Assembly: GCA_002084765.1 (NCBI GenBank)
Contig: NBMB01000021.1
Location: forward strand, 61,903 to 125,902
Length of the DNA stretch: 64,000 bases
Direction: 5' to 3'
DNA from: Candidatus Cloacimonetes bacterium 4572_55
GTDB lineage: Bacteria > 4572-55
Part shown: positions 1 through 10,800 of the stretch, one piece after another
How positions within the stretch are numbered: position 1 is the first letter of the stretch
How the letters are laid out: each line of letters starts with the position of its first letter
The notes under the pieces: generated by a model
The model's database searches: none
What the model was told of the DNA's origin: nothing
The model's input: only the letters and a program-made list of their open reading frames with translations
Made by a program: the position numbers and the translations under genes

Positions 1-573
1 GAGATAAAAAAACTGAAGCTGAAAATGAAATTGATTGATATGGAGTTTCAATCAGATGAATCGAAGCTCACTTTTTATTTTACAGCATCTCGGCGCGTTG
101 ATTTCCGAGAACTGGTCAGGGTATTGGCAGGCATATTCAAAATTCGTATTGAGCTGCGTCAGGTCGGGGTGCGGGACGAGGCAAAGTTATTGGATGGAGT
201 CGGTCCCTGTGGGAACCGACTCTGCTGCAGTTGCTTTCTGAAGGATTTTGCGCCGATCACCCTGAAGATGGCTCGAGACCAACAGATATCTCTTACACCT
301 TCAAAAATTTCCGGGGTATGTGGGCGACTGCTCTGCTGTCTGGAATATGAGCATAAAATGTATAAAGAGAGAGCCGCTATTTTCCCGCCAATCGGAAGTA
401 AAATACAAACAAAAGACGGAAGCGAGTTTACAGTAATAAAATTAGATATTTTTAAGGATATTGTCATAGCCAAAGATCAAAACGGAACGGATGTGCCAAT
501 CATTCTGTCAGACATAAAAATGTCGTCAAAATCGAAAAAAATAAAGACTGCAAATTCACCTAAGTCAGTATGA
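1..573 (+). CDS. ricT: RicT/YaaT-like PSP1-domain protein, 5'-truncated by the window edge
   Basis: The reading frame is open from base 1, and codons before the ATG at 25 continue the family sequence, so the gene starts outside the window. About 190 C-terminal residues are present, against roughly 275 for a full protein. Visible hallmarks are the PSP1 block (VDFRELVRVLA, RIELRQVGVRDEAK) and two cysteine clusters, GPCGNRLCCSCFL and GVCGRLLCCLEYE. In Bacillus these belong to the RicA-RicF-RicT complex, which carries Fe-S clusters and affects RNA maturation and phosphorelay. The tail is basic and lysine/serine rich. Association with holB, found 1.2 kb downstream, is common for this family. Function is assigned by family; the complex partners are not in view. 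Confidence 0.9.
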   Translation, partial: EIKKLKLKMKLIDMEFQSDESKLTFYFTASRRVDFRELVRVLAGIFKIRIELRQVGVRDEAKLLDGVGPCGNRLCCSCFLKDFAPITLKMARDQQISLTPSKISGVCGRLLCCLEYEHKMYKERAAIFPPIGSKIQTKDGSEFTVIKLDIFKDIVIAKDQNGTDVPIILSDIKMSSKSKKIKTANSPKSV

Positions 574-1166
574 TTCCTGAAGAATATGCCAAGCTATATG
601 TTAAGATATCCGCGTTCTCGAAAGGTGAAAAAAAAATGGCAATAAAAAAAAACTGGCGGACCCGTTGTCGCCGTTAGTGACGGGGGACTAAACTAACGGA
701 TTACGGATCTGCCGGCTTGGGGGACTCAATGTCTATCTTGGCTCGGTTTTTTTTAAACCGGCAGATCGGTTATTCCATTAGAGAAGGCGGTCTAACGGGA
801 CGACGCCGATCTGCCGGCTCGGGGGACTCAATGTCTATTTTGGCTCGGTTTTTTTTAACCGGCAGACCCGTTATTACCATTAGAGAAGGCGGTCTAATGG
901 GTCGCAGATCTGCCGGCTCGGGGGACTCATAACCATCTTGCCGAGGCGTATACATCATGCTCGACACACTTTCTCTCCGCACAAAGCATGCCAGAATAAG
1001 TCGTTGGGGATGGAAGTATCATATCACTATGTCAAATAAGAAGTTACAATTTCCCAGATCATTTTCTTTTCGAGACTCAATGAAATCGATTTTTTGTTTT
1101 TCGGAAACAGAGGTTTGTTTTTCGGAATCTGAGTATATACAACACCCCATCAACAAAGGAATACGG
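574..1166. other. Intergenic stretch with repeats, no convincing gene
   Basis: About 590 bases separate the ricT stop from the best carbonic anhydrase start. It holds an A-rich segment (610-655), the inverted/tandem repeat at 706-931 and an unremarkable AT-rich stretch from 932 to 1154. The frame of the downstream gene stays open through part of it (from 957), but that extension lacks a ribosome-binding site and family similarity, so I treat it as non-coding. Confidence 0.6.
706..931. repeat. Tandem repeat (102- and 99-bp units plus a partial third) with internal inverted arms
   Basis: Units begin at 706, 808 and 907 with the shared start GATCTGCCGGCT(T/C)GGGGGACTCA. The first unit carries the inverse arm CCGGCAGATC at 758-767, so 706-715 can pair with it as a 10-bp hairpin stem. 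The second unit has a weaker inverse arm (CCGGCAGAcC). Shared inner text includes TCGGTTTTTTTTAA and TTAGAGAAGGCGGTCTAA. This looks like an expanded REP-like palindromic element. No transposase is adjacent. Confidence 0.75.
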
Positions 1167-1748
1167 ATGATATTATCTTATAATGGAGTTTCCCCTCAAT
1201 TTGGTGAAAGCAATTTGGTTGCTCCCGGAGCATTTGTTATCGGAGATGTGGTCAGTGGGGATTATTGCAGCTTTTGGTTCAACGCGGTTGTTCGCGGGGA
1301 CGTGCATTACGTACGGATCGGCAACCTGACGAATATTCAGGATAACTGTGTGATCCATGAAGCGCATCTGACTCCCGTTATTATCGGGGACCAGGTGACG
1401 GTAGGCCACGGAGCGACGATCCATGCCTGCACGATCCAAAATCGTTGCTTGATCGGTATCAACTCCACGATCCTCGACAATGCTGACGTGGGTGAAGGAT
1501 CGATAATCGCGGCAAACAGCGTCGTGAGACCTCATACAAAAATTCCAGAGCGAACTCTGATGGCCGGCGTCCCCGCAAAACCGGTTCGGGAGGTGACGGA
1601 TGAGGAATATCAAAATATTATCGGATATGCGAATCGATATAGAGGATATATGAGCACCTATCTTGATGGTATAAAAGGCGCAGAAGCGAATTTGTTTCTG
1701 CCGCTTCCGGTTAGACAGGAGCTTCCACGTTTGGAGGGAAGAGAGTGA
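1167..1748 (+). CDS. Gamma-class carbonic anhydrase family protein (left-handed beta-helix)
   Basis: This is a 193-residue hexapeptide-repeat protein of the gamma carbonic anhydrase/YrdA type. The trimeric left-handed beta-helix normally binds Zn or Fe at subunit interfaces and hydrates CO2, although many homologues have no proven activity. The three family histidines are visible in QDNCVIHEAH, VTVGHGATIH and the final IH of that block, and the NAVVRGD motif precedes them. I chose the ATG at 1167 because AAAGGA lies six bases upstream and the family sequence begins at once (MILSYNGVSPQFG). The longer frame from 957 adds 70 residues unlike the family. The gene overlaps holB by four bases (GTGA), implying translational coupling. 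Confidence 0.88.
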   Translation: MILSYNGVSPQFGESNLVAPGAFVIGDVVSGDYCSFWFNAVVRGDVHYVRIGNLTNIQDNCVIHEAHLTPVIIGDQVTVGHGATIHACTIQNRCLIGINSTILDNADVGEGSIIAANSVVRPHTKIPERTLMAGVPAKPVREVTDEEYQNIIGYANRYRGYMSTYLDGIKGAEANLFLPLPVRQELPRLEGRE

Positions 1749-2830
1749 GCTTTTCGTCAATTATTGGACAAGAAGCGGCTATCGGCAATCTGCAAAATGC
1801 TTTTCATAAAAATCGAGCGTCTCATGCCTATATTTTTCACGGCAGTCGCGGGGTGGGAAAAGAGACAACCGCGCTGGCAATTGCCAAATGGCTGAATTGT
1901 CACAACCGAAGCGACTCGGATTTCTGCGGAAGTTGTCCCTCTTGCCGAAAAATTCGCTCGTTTAACCATCTCGACGTCAAATTTATTTTCCCCAGACCAG
2001 CTACTCTGAAAACGAATGATATTCAAGAAATTATCCAAAAAAAAGTCAAGAATCCGGATATTCCCATCTATTTTGATCAAAATGTCTCTATCGTGATGGA
2101 AGACATTCGAGAGATGCAGCGTCAGTTATCATATCCGCCGTATGAGGCAAAGACGCGGGTAATAATTATTCGTGAAGCGGAAAAAATGAGCGTGTACACA
2201 GCAAACGCGCTACTCAAGACGCTTGAGGAACCGCCGGAACGCACTCTTTTGATTCTAACGGCAAACCATCTCTACACTTTGTTACAGACAATCCGTTCCC
2301 GATGTCAGCAGGTGCGTTTCCGAGACCTGCTGCCTGAGGAGATCGAAAAGGCTCTCCGCGAGCGATATCATAAATCGAAGGAGTCCGCGCGTCTGTTGTC
2401 ACATATCGCAAACGGAAGTCTGGGCCACGTGATCGGTCGGGAAGAAAAATCTCTCATGGAACGGCGGGAAGCAGTGTTGGATCTGGTGGATTCTTTGCCG
2501 GAAGGAGACCCGCTTCAATTGATCGGACACGCGGAAAAGTGGCTAAAATCAAAAGAGTCGCTGGATAGCCGATTGCAAATTCTCTCCTTGACCTATCGCG
2601 ATATTATTTTGCTCAACCAGGAAGTCGCAACAGAGCGTTATCTGAGTGCTTCCGATCTGAAAGAACGGCTCTCTGAACCGGCTCGAAAAATAGATTTTTC
2701 CGCTGGGCAAGCCGCTCTATCGGAAATCGATCAAGTCCGGATGAGTCTGACGACAAACGTCAACCAACAATTGGCACTTCTGCACCTTTTTTTCACTTTG
2801 AGAAATATTTTTCATTTTCGATCCGAATAG
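1745..2830 (+). CDS. holB: DNA polymerase III delta' subunit (clamp-loader ATPase-fold protein)
   Basis: This 361-residue AAA+ clamp-loader subunit loads the beta sliding clamp within the replisome. It starts at GTG 1745, inside the stop of the preceding gene, with GGAGGGAAGAG upstream. Visible motifs are a P-loop-like GSRGVGKET near residue 34, a four-cysteine zinc-type module (C-x8-C-x2-C-x2-C in CHNRSDSDFCGSCPSC), the LLKTLEEPPE motif and the SRC sensor motif in TIRSRCQQ. Unlike E. coli delta', the P-loop looks intact, but the length (361, not 600 or more) and the short C-terminal collar region fit HolB better than DnaX. The ricT-holB proximity supports the call. Confidence 0.88.
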   Translation: MSFSSIIGQEAAIGNLQNAFHKNRASHAYIFHGSRGVGKETTALAIAKWLNCHNRSDSDFCGSCPSCRKIRSFNHLDVKFIFPRPATLKTNDIQEIIQKKVKNPDIPIYFDQNVSIVMEDIREMQRQLSYPPYEAKTRVIIIREAEKMSVYTANALLKTLEEPPERTLLILTANHLYTLLQTIRSRCQQVRFRDLLPEEIEKALRERYHKSKESARLLSHIANGSLGHVIGREEKSLMERREAVLDLVDSLPEGDPLQLIGHAEKWLKSKESLDSRLQILSLTYRDIILLNQEVATERYLSASDLKERLSEPARKIDFSAGQAALSEIDQVRMSLTTNVNQQLALLHLFFTLRNIFHFRSE

Positions 2831-2850
2831 AGACTTTGGGATGCGATCTT

Positions 2851-2953
2851 GGATTATTCGTCATCACGGAAATCGGTCCGCAGATTACGCAGATTATCGC
2901 AGATTAAGAATTGATAATTAAAGAATTATATCTTTTTTGCCAAATTTTCTTCA
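2851..2953. repeat. Dispersed repeat copy A, overlapping the 5' end of the lipid kinase gene
   Basis: This 103-bp segment (GGATTATTCGTCATCACGGA through GCCAAATTTTCTTCA) is repeated at 36631-36776 in the same orientation. The second copy is longer by 43 bp because of extra internal ATTACGCAGATTATCGCAG units. The repeat ends inside the open frame of the downstream gene. Confidence 0.9.
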
Positions 2954-3852
2954 TCATTGTAAATCCGAACGCAGGACGCGGAAAAGGAAAAAAATTTATC
3001 CCGCTGTTGAATTCTTCGATAAATTCCTGGATAAAAAAACATGTAAGAATCCGTCAGATCTCGGCTGAAGTATGGAAAACCACCGCGCCTCGGGAAGCCG
3101 TCAATATGGCTCGTGAAGGCGTTGCTGCCGGATTCGATACGCTGGTCGCTGTAGGCGGAGACGGTACGATCCATGAGGTGGCAAACGGTATCCTGCAAGC
3201 AGGTGGAGCCGTGGCATTGGGCGCAATTCGAGTCGGCTCTGGTAATGACTTTTTGCGATATTTCGATTTTCCCGTTGATTTTGAGCAAGCTATGGATATC
3301 ATCGCCGCGGGAAGAGAGCAGGTAATCGATATCGGACAGGTGGAAAACCACTATTTCGTTAATGCAATAGGAATAGGATTTGACGCTGAGGTGGGCTATG
3401 AAATGTCGAAAATTCACTGGCTGGGTGGGACCGCTGTCTATTTTTATGCAGTCTTAAAACGTCTGCTTCGCTATCATACGCCCAGGGTTTCGATATATAC
3501 GGACGAGAAACTCTTTTTTCATGGAGAAATGACCCTGCTCGCCGTGGGTAACGGCGTCTCTACTGGAGGCGGATTTCGCCTCACTCCAGATGCAAAAATA
3601 AACGATGGTCAGTTTGATCTTTGCCTGATTCAAGCGATCCCGATCCGAAAAGCCGCTACTTTGCTGCCGCGTGTTTTATACGGACGTCATACAGTGCATC
3701 CCGATGTAAAAATGACTCGCGCCCGGCTGATAAAGGTGATTTTCGATTCGGAATCGCTCGCGGTGCACCTTGATGGAGAGTTCGACGAGTTGGACTCTCG
3801 CAGTTTCACAATCGACCTGTTGCCAAAACAGCTGCGGGTCATTGTGCCGTGA
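2911..3852 (+). CDS. Diacylglycerol/lipid kinase family protein (DagK/YegS-like)
   Basis: This 313-residue protein carries the DAGK catalytic signature: IIVNPNAGRGKGKK near the N-terminus (nucleotide binding), then VAVGGDGTIHEVANG with the GGDGT motif, and GSGNDFLRYF. The family phosphorylates diacylglycerol or related lipids at the inner membrane face. The start is problematic. The only in-frame start before the conserved core is TTG at 2911, which lies within dispersed repeat copy A, so the first 14 or so residues are encoded by repeat DNA. The natural start may have been replaced when the repeat arrived. The stop overlaps the region upstream of the FAAL gene. Confidence 0.85.
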   Translation: MIIKELYLFCQIFFIIVNPNAGRGKGKKFIPLLNSSINSWIKKHVRIRQISAEVWKTTAPREAVNMAREGVAAGFDTLVAVGGDGTIHEVANGILQAGGAVALGAIRVGSGNDFLRYFDFPVDFEQAMDIIAAGREQVIDIGQVENHYFVNAIGIGFDAEVGYEMSKIHWLGGTAVYFYAVLKRLLRYHTPRVSIYTDEKLFFHGEMTLLAVGNGVSTGGGFRLTPDAKINDGQFDLCLIQAIPIRKAATLLPRVLYGRHTVHPDVKMTRARLIKVIFDSESLAVHLDGEFDELDSRSFTIDLLPKQLRVIVP

Positions 3853-3890
3853 CGCGAGATTTTTCACTCAGTTTAAAAAGGAGGCTTCCG

Positions 3891-4835
3891 ATGTCAATGG
3901 ATTCAAGTGAGCTCAGCCGATTTAAAACATTTTTTGACGCGTTGCGATATCGAGCTGCGCATCAACCGGATAAACGGGCTTATATATATTTAGAAAATGG
4001 CGAAAAAGAAGGTATGACGTTGACTTATGGTCAATTGGATCGCAAAGCGAGAGCGATTGCCGCGAAGTTGCAGGATATAAACGCAAAAGGAGAGCGGGCT
4101 TTGATGCTCTTCCCGCCTAATTTGGAGTTCATCATAGCCTATTTTGGTTGTTTATACGCGGGCGTTACCGCGGTTCCTATTTATCCACCAAGAAAGAATC
4201 GCTCTCTTGAGCGCGTCGAGGCAGTGATAAAAAGCTCGGAATCCACGGTCGCTCTCTGTACACGGCACATACTATCCGATATTGAGCGGCGGTTCCCTGA
4301 ATATCAAGACCTGGAAAAAATTCAATGGCTGGAGACAGACGAATTGGAGATCGAATGGGCGGAATCATGGAAAGAGCCGACGATTACTCCAGAAACATTG
4401 GCTTTTCTGCAATACACATCCGGCTCTACCGGCTCCCCAAAAGGCGTGATGGTCAGCCATGGAAACCTGATTCACAACCAACAGATGCTTTTTCACGCGT
4501 TTGTCCATGACGAGGGTACCATCGGAGTCAGCTGGCTTCCCATCTATCATGATATGGGTCTCATCGGCGGTATGTTACTGCCGTTGTACGCCGGTTTTCC
4601 CAGCTATTATATGGGACCGGTCTCCTTCCTGATAAAACCGATTCGATGGTTGAAAGCTATAGATCGCTATAGATCGACCCTCTCGGTGGGTCCGAATTTC
4701 GCATACGATCTCTGCGTCAAAAGGATTAAACCGGTTGGAAGACAATTGAACAATTTAGCGAGAAATTTGCTGGCTGTGGCTTCCAGAAAAAGGCATTTTA
4801 TCCGAGCTACGGTATGGCGGAATCCACCCTTTTAA
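3891..4835 (+). pseudogene. Fatty-acyl-AMP ligase, N-terminal part (broken by deletion and frameshift)
   Basis: The frame encodes the N-terminal two-thirds of a fatty-acyl-AMP ligase (FAAL), which activates a fatty acid as acyl-adenylate for transfer to an ACP. Seen are the P-loop-like YTSGSTGSPKGVMVSH, the family motif SWLPIYHDMGLIGG and the GPNFAYDLCVKRIKP block. I chose ATG 3891 because AAAAGGAGG lies six bases upstream; the frame itself opens at 3849. After KRIKP near 4730 the family sequence stops in this frame and resumes in another with TIEQFSEKFAGCGF at about 4739. About 20-25 residues, which normally include the NGAEP motif, are missing. The last 30 or so residues of this frame are shifted nonsense. 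Either the gene is decayed or the assembly is wrong here. Confidence 0.8.
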
Positions 4836-7800
4836 TATCCACGCATGACAAAAACGACGCCCTGCGTGTCGAAATCGTGAGCGAGCACGACCTTGAATAT
4901 CACCGTATTCGTCGCGTACATAGCGAGACTGATCCCAAAAATTTAGACGCTCATGAAATTGTGAGTTGCGGCAGGATCCAGCTGGATCAAAAGGTCAAAA
5001 TCGTGAATCTCAATACGGATATCGAGTGTCAGAAAGATGAAGTTGGGGAGATTTGGGCATCTGGTCCGAGTACGGCAAAGGGCTATTGGGGAATGGAGAA
5101 GGAGACAGAAAGAATTTTCCGAGCCTATCTATCCGACACTGGCGAAGGTCCCTTTATGAGAACAGGCGATCTGGGGTTTCTTCAAGAAGGCGAGCTATAT
5201 GTGACCGGTCGATTAAAGGATTTGATTATCATTCGTGGACGGAACTATTACCCGCAAGACATTGAATTGACTGTGCAAGAGAGTTCCCCATCGATTCGGG
5301 CAAATCATGTCGCGGCTTTTTCAGTGGAAGTAGAAGGCGAAGATCGGCTGGTGATTGTGGGTGAAGTGGAACGCCGTCGTCAGAGACAGCGACAGAGAAA
5401 AAAGGAGGTTCCGGAAAGCCATGGGTATCGCATAGCTCGAAAAGAAAAAATGTATCCTGTTTCCGAAGTTGATACAAATCGACCTTTTGATCCCCAAGAG
5501 ACAATCGAAATTATCCAAGAGGCAGTCGCTAGCCACCATGAGTTGCAAGTTTACGCAGCGGCTTTGATCCGATACGGCAGTCTGCCAAAGACTTCCAGCG
5601 GAAAAATCCAACATGGGGCGTGTCGAAAGGCATTTCTGGAGAACAGACTCCGATTGATTGGCGAAAGTATTTTGGAGGATATTCACGTCATTCCGAATGG
5701 ACTCAAGCTCAGTCGAGAAAATTTGGCGCGGCTCCCTATCGAACAAAATTCGAATGTCTTAACAGAGCATTTTCGTCATGTAGTGGCGGAAGTGACCCGG
5801 ATTCGGTTGGATCAGATCGACCCGACAAAACCTATCGTCGGTTTTGGATTGGACTCGCTCAGCGCGGTGGAGTTGCACAATCGACTGGAAAGTGATTTTG
5901 AAATCTCTATTGCCATCAGCCCCCTTTTGCAGGATATGACGATCAACGAGCTTGTTTCGGAGGCGTTGAATCTGCTGGAGAAACCCATCGAACATTTCGA
6001 GCGAGTCGGAGACGTGAATATTTTTCCACTCTCTTATAACCAACGGGCGCAGTGGTTGTTATATCAGATGGCTCCTTACAGCGCGGCTTACAACATTTTT
6101 ATCTCGGCTAAGGCGATTTTTTCCGAGACTTTACAAATTGATCTATTAAAGGAGTCTTTCGACACTGTTATCAAGCGTCACGCCTCGCTCCGCACCGTGT
6201 ATTCTATAGATGACGATCAGCCCATTCAGCATATTCGTGATCGAGTCGATGGGTATTGGGAATATCTCCACGCGGAAGACTGGAGTCAGAAGCGACTCGA
6301 CGCATATCTGCATCAAGTCGTCCATCAGCCATTTCATCTGGAGACCGGGCCCATTATTCGCATGAAGGTGCTCCGTCGCTCCGATACCGAACACATTTTT
6401 TTATTGGTTGCGCATCATATATCCGTGGATCTGTGGTCGCTTTTGGTTGTATTCGACGAATTCGGACAGCTTTACGCGGCAAAAGGAGAAGGAAAGCTCG
6501 CGGTTCTCCCCCCGCATTCAGTCTCTTATCTCGATTTTGTTCATCAGCAGGCACAAATTTTGGAGGGAGAATCCGGGGACAAGCTCAGGGCGTATTGGGA
6601 GAAAAAATTAAGCGGAGAACTGCCGGTATTGCGCCTGCCAACCGATCGTCCGAGACCCTCAGTTCAGCGTACCGATCGCGGCGATTCGTTTCGATTCAAT
6701 CTCAAAAAAGAGTTGGCTGAACAACTCAAGCGCGTGTCGTCGGAACTGTCCGCGACCTTGTTTACTCTCCTGCTCGCGGCTTTCAAAACTCTACTCTATC
6801 GATACAGCGGGCAGGAGGATATTTTGGTCGGTGCCCCAGCTTCAGGTCGAGATCAAGCTGAATTTACCGATATTGTCGGTTATATGGTCAACCCTGTTGC
6901 GATCCGTTCTGATCTGTCCGGAAACCCTATTTTTTCTCAATTTGTCGGTCAGGTGCGGCGCAATGTGCTTGGAGCGTTGGATCATCAGGATTATCCGTTT
7001 CAACTCCTGGTAGAGAAGCTCAAACCCGTCAGAGAGGCGGATCATTCTCCTATTTTTCAGGCCATGTTTGTGCTGCAACGATTGCAACGGATGGAAAAAG
7101 CCACGACTTTTATCCTACCCATCGATTCACCTGAAACGTGTAATTCCTCCCGTATGGAGTGGGGCGGGGTGACGATAGAGTCCCTGCCGATCAAACAGAA
7201 AACTGCCCAGTTCGATCTGCTGTTTATGCTTGTGGAGACGGATCAGGGCATGACGGTCTCTATTGAATACAACACAGACCTATTCGACGAGTCCACCATC
7301 CAGAGGATGAGCACCCATTATCAAACCGTGCTGATGGGTATTGTCGATGATCCTGAGAAAAGAGTGGCGGACCTGCCTCTCCTCACGACTGAAGAGCGGG
7401 ATTTGATTCTCTATCAGTGGAACCAGACCCGCGCGGCTTATCCGAAACATATCTGCCTGCACCATCTCTTTGAAGCGCAGGTTGAAAAGACTCCGGACCG
7501 CGTCGCGCTGATATGTGACGATGCCAGCGGAAATAAGTCTTTGACATATAAAGAATTAAATTTGCGAATAAATCGCGTCGCGCATTATCTGAAAGAGTCC
7601 GGTATCAAGCCGGATCAATTGGTCGGCGTTTGTCTGGAGCGCTCATTTAAGATGGTGATCGCTCTTTACGCGGCATTGAAAGCAGGCGCGGCGTATCTTC
7701 CGTTAGACCCGACAAACCCGAGAGAACGGATATCTTATGTGATCCACGACGCGCAGCCCGACATAATCGTGACAGCGGATCGGTATGTGGATCGTCTGCC

Positions 7801-10800
7801 TGAATCGGAGAAAATTCTCTGCCTGGATCAAGAAGAGTCGAAGTTGGCGTCATATCCCGCGGACAATCCCGATTCCGGCGCGCAGCCAAACCATCTTGCG
7901 TACGTCATCTATACCTCTGGATCGACCGGTCGCCCAAAAGGCGTGATGACCGAACATCGCGCGATATGCAACCGACTGTTATGGATGCAAGACGCGTACA
8001 AAATCGGCGAGACCGACACGGTTCTGCAAAAAACCCCTTATACTTTTGATGTATCGGTGTGGGAATTTTTCTGGCCTCTGTTCACCGGCGCGAGGCTCGT
8101 CATTGCTCGGCCACAGGGACACAAGGACAGCCGCTACCTGATCGATATAATCCAACGGCAAAAGATTACAACTTTGCACTTTGTTCCTTCGATGTTGCAG
8201 CTTTTTCTGGAAGAATTTTTGGAAGAAGACGCGCGTCTCTGCGATAGTCTCCGACGGGTGATCTGCAGTGGGGAATCTCTCTCTTTGGAATTGCAAAAAC
8301 ATTTTTTCAGCCGGTTCAACTGCGATCTGCATAATCTTTACGGTCCTACAGAAGCTGCGGTCGATGTCTCCTATTGGCACTGCGAACCAAAAAGCCAGTT
8401 GCCAATCGTTCCAATTGGCAGACCCATCTCCAACATCCGGCTTTATATTCTGAGCTCTCGTCTCCAGCCTGCTCCACCGGGCGTCCCGGGGGAGCTCCAT
8501 ATCGGCGGCTCAGGTCTTGCCCGCGGCTATCACAACCGTCCCGAGTTGACCGCAAAAAAATTCATACCCGATCCTTTCAGTCATGACCCGAAAGCTCGGT
8601 TATACAAAACCGGCGACCTGGCGCGCTACATGCCAGACGGCGCGATCGAGTATATAGGTCGGATTGATAACCAGGTCAAAATTCGGGGAAATCGGGTCGA
8701 ACTCGGAGAGATTGAAGTGGTTCTGAAACGCCATCCGTCGGTTCGAGACGCGATCGCGACGACTTGGAAGGATCAATTTGGCGATCTTTCCATCTCGGCT
8801 TATGTTATTTCTGAAGAGAAAACGGTTTCCGACAGGGAATTACTTGGCTATCTCAAGGAAAAACTGCCTGATTATATGATTCCAGCGACTTTTGCCACTC
8901 TGGATCGATTTCCTCTGACCTCCAGCGGAAAAATCGACAGACGGACCTTGCCCAGTCCCTCCCAGATTCGGGCGCAAAATCGAACAAAAATTCAGACGGA
9001 TTTGTCGTCGATCTATGTGAGACCGCGCACCACAGAGGAGGAGGCTTTGACCTCTATCTGGGAAAATATTCTGGACATAAAGCAGGTCGGGATCGACGAC
9101 AACATTTTTGATATAGGCGCGGATTCCATCCGTTGCATCCGTTTTATCTCCAGGGCAAAAAAGATCGGATCGGCTTTCACTCTCCATCAACTTTTGCAAT
9201 ACCAAACTGTTCGAGAACTTACGGACGCGGCTAAGGAACAGATCGAGATCGAGTCCTTGCAGACACAACCAAAGCCTTTTGATTTGATCCACGCGGAGGA
9301 TCGCGCAAAAATGCCGGAGGATGTCGTAGACGCGTATCCCTTAGCCGCTTTGCAAGCCGGTATGATATTCCATAGCCGGTTTAGCAAAGACGCCACTGTG
9401 TATCATGATGTGTTCAGCTTCCGGATTCGCGCCCAATTCGATTATGACGCGCTGCGCCGTGCGACTCGTCAAGTAATCGAGAGTCATCCTGCGTTACGCG
9501 TCGGATTCGTCTTGAGCGGGTACAAAGAGCCGCTGCAATTGGTCTATAAAAGCGCGGAAGTTCCATTGGGTTTGACCGATTTGCGCGATCTCCCGGAAGA
9601 GGAGCGAGAAACGGCTCAGGATCAATGGCTAAAAACGGAGCGGTGCCGCAGCCTGGATTTGTCAAAACCTCCCGCGCTTTATTTTAAAATCCATCTTCAT
9701 GCCGACGATCTATTTAACCTGACGATTAGCTTTCACCATGCCATTTTGGACGGCTGGAGTGTGGCGTCCCTTTTGACAGAGTTGTTTCATCGGTACCTGA
9801 GTATATTAAATGATTCTGTTTTCCCGGAACCCACTCCAGATAAAACCCAAGTAGAATATCGGGACTTTGTGGCTATGGAGAACGTGACAGTGCAGTCCCA
9901 TGAGGCTCAGGAATTCTGGGCGGACCAATTGGTGGATATGACCCTATCCAAATTGCCGCGTTGGAAAATCCAAACCGAATCTGAGGAGCAGGAAAAAATC
10001 GGTCTTCTTGAGGTTCGAGATACACAGATTCCGAAGAAGACCTCCGACCTTCTGAAAGAGTTGGCGCGCAGGGCAAATGTGCCGATAAAAAGCGTGCTTT
10101 TAGCTGCGCATCTGCAAACTCTTCGTCTTTTGCATAATCAATCGGACATAACGACCGGTCTGGTGACGAACGGACGCATTGAATCTATTGGAGGCGAAAA
10201 GACGCTCGGTCTTTTCTTAAATACATTGCCTTTCCGCATGCGGCTGGGCAGCGGGACTTGGCTCGACTTGATTCGAGAAACCTTTCGGATTGAGCGGGAC
10301 GCGATTCCCTATCGCCGTTTTCCGTTGGCGAAGATACAGCGACTGTTCCGGGACAAAACCGCTTTTAACGGAGAGCAAAACGATCTGTTCGAGACCGCTT
10401 TTAACTTCATCCATTTCCACGTATATGAAGCACTTCTCCGCGTCAAGGATATTGAGGTGGTCGATTGGCATATTTTTGAGCAGACCAATTTTACTCTTGG
10501 CGTGAATTTCGGTCTGGATATTTTTACAAAAGATGTCACCCTCTCTTTGTCCTACGATAGCGCAAAATTGACAAAAAAGCAGGTGGAGATGATATCCGGG
10601 TATTACATCCGAACATTGGAGGTTATGGCAAAAAATCCGACCCAGCCATTTGATAAATATGAGGTTATATCGGATGCAGAACGCCATAAACTTCTCGTCA
10701 AGTGGAACAATACCCAGACCGATCTTCCAAAAAAGCCGGTGCATGAGATGTTTATGGAGCAGGCTCGGCGCAACCCAGACCGGATTGCGCTTGTGGATCG

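Noticed and set aside
717-932. 71-residue open frame made of two similar 33-34 residue units
   Set aside because: It is the translation of the tandem DNA repeat, with no ribosome-binding site and no protein-like composition.
957-1166. N-terminal extension of the carbonic anhydrase frame
   Set aside because: No ribosome-binding site and no family similarity; ATG 1167 has AAAGGA at good spacing.
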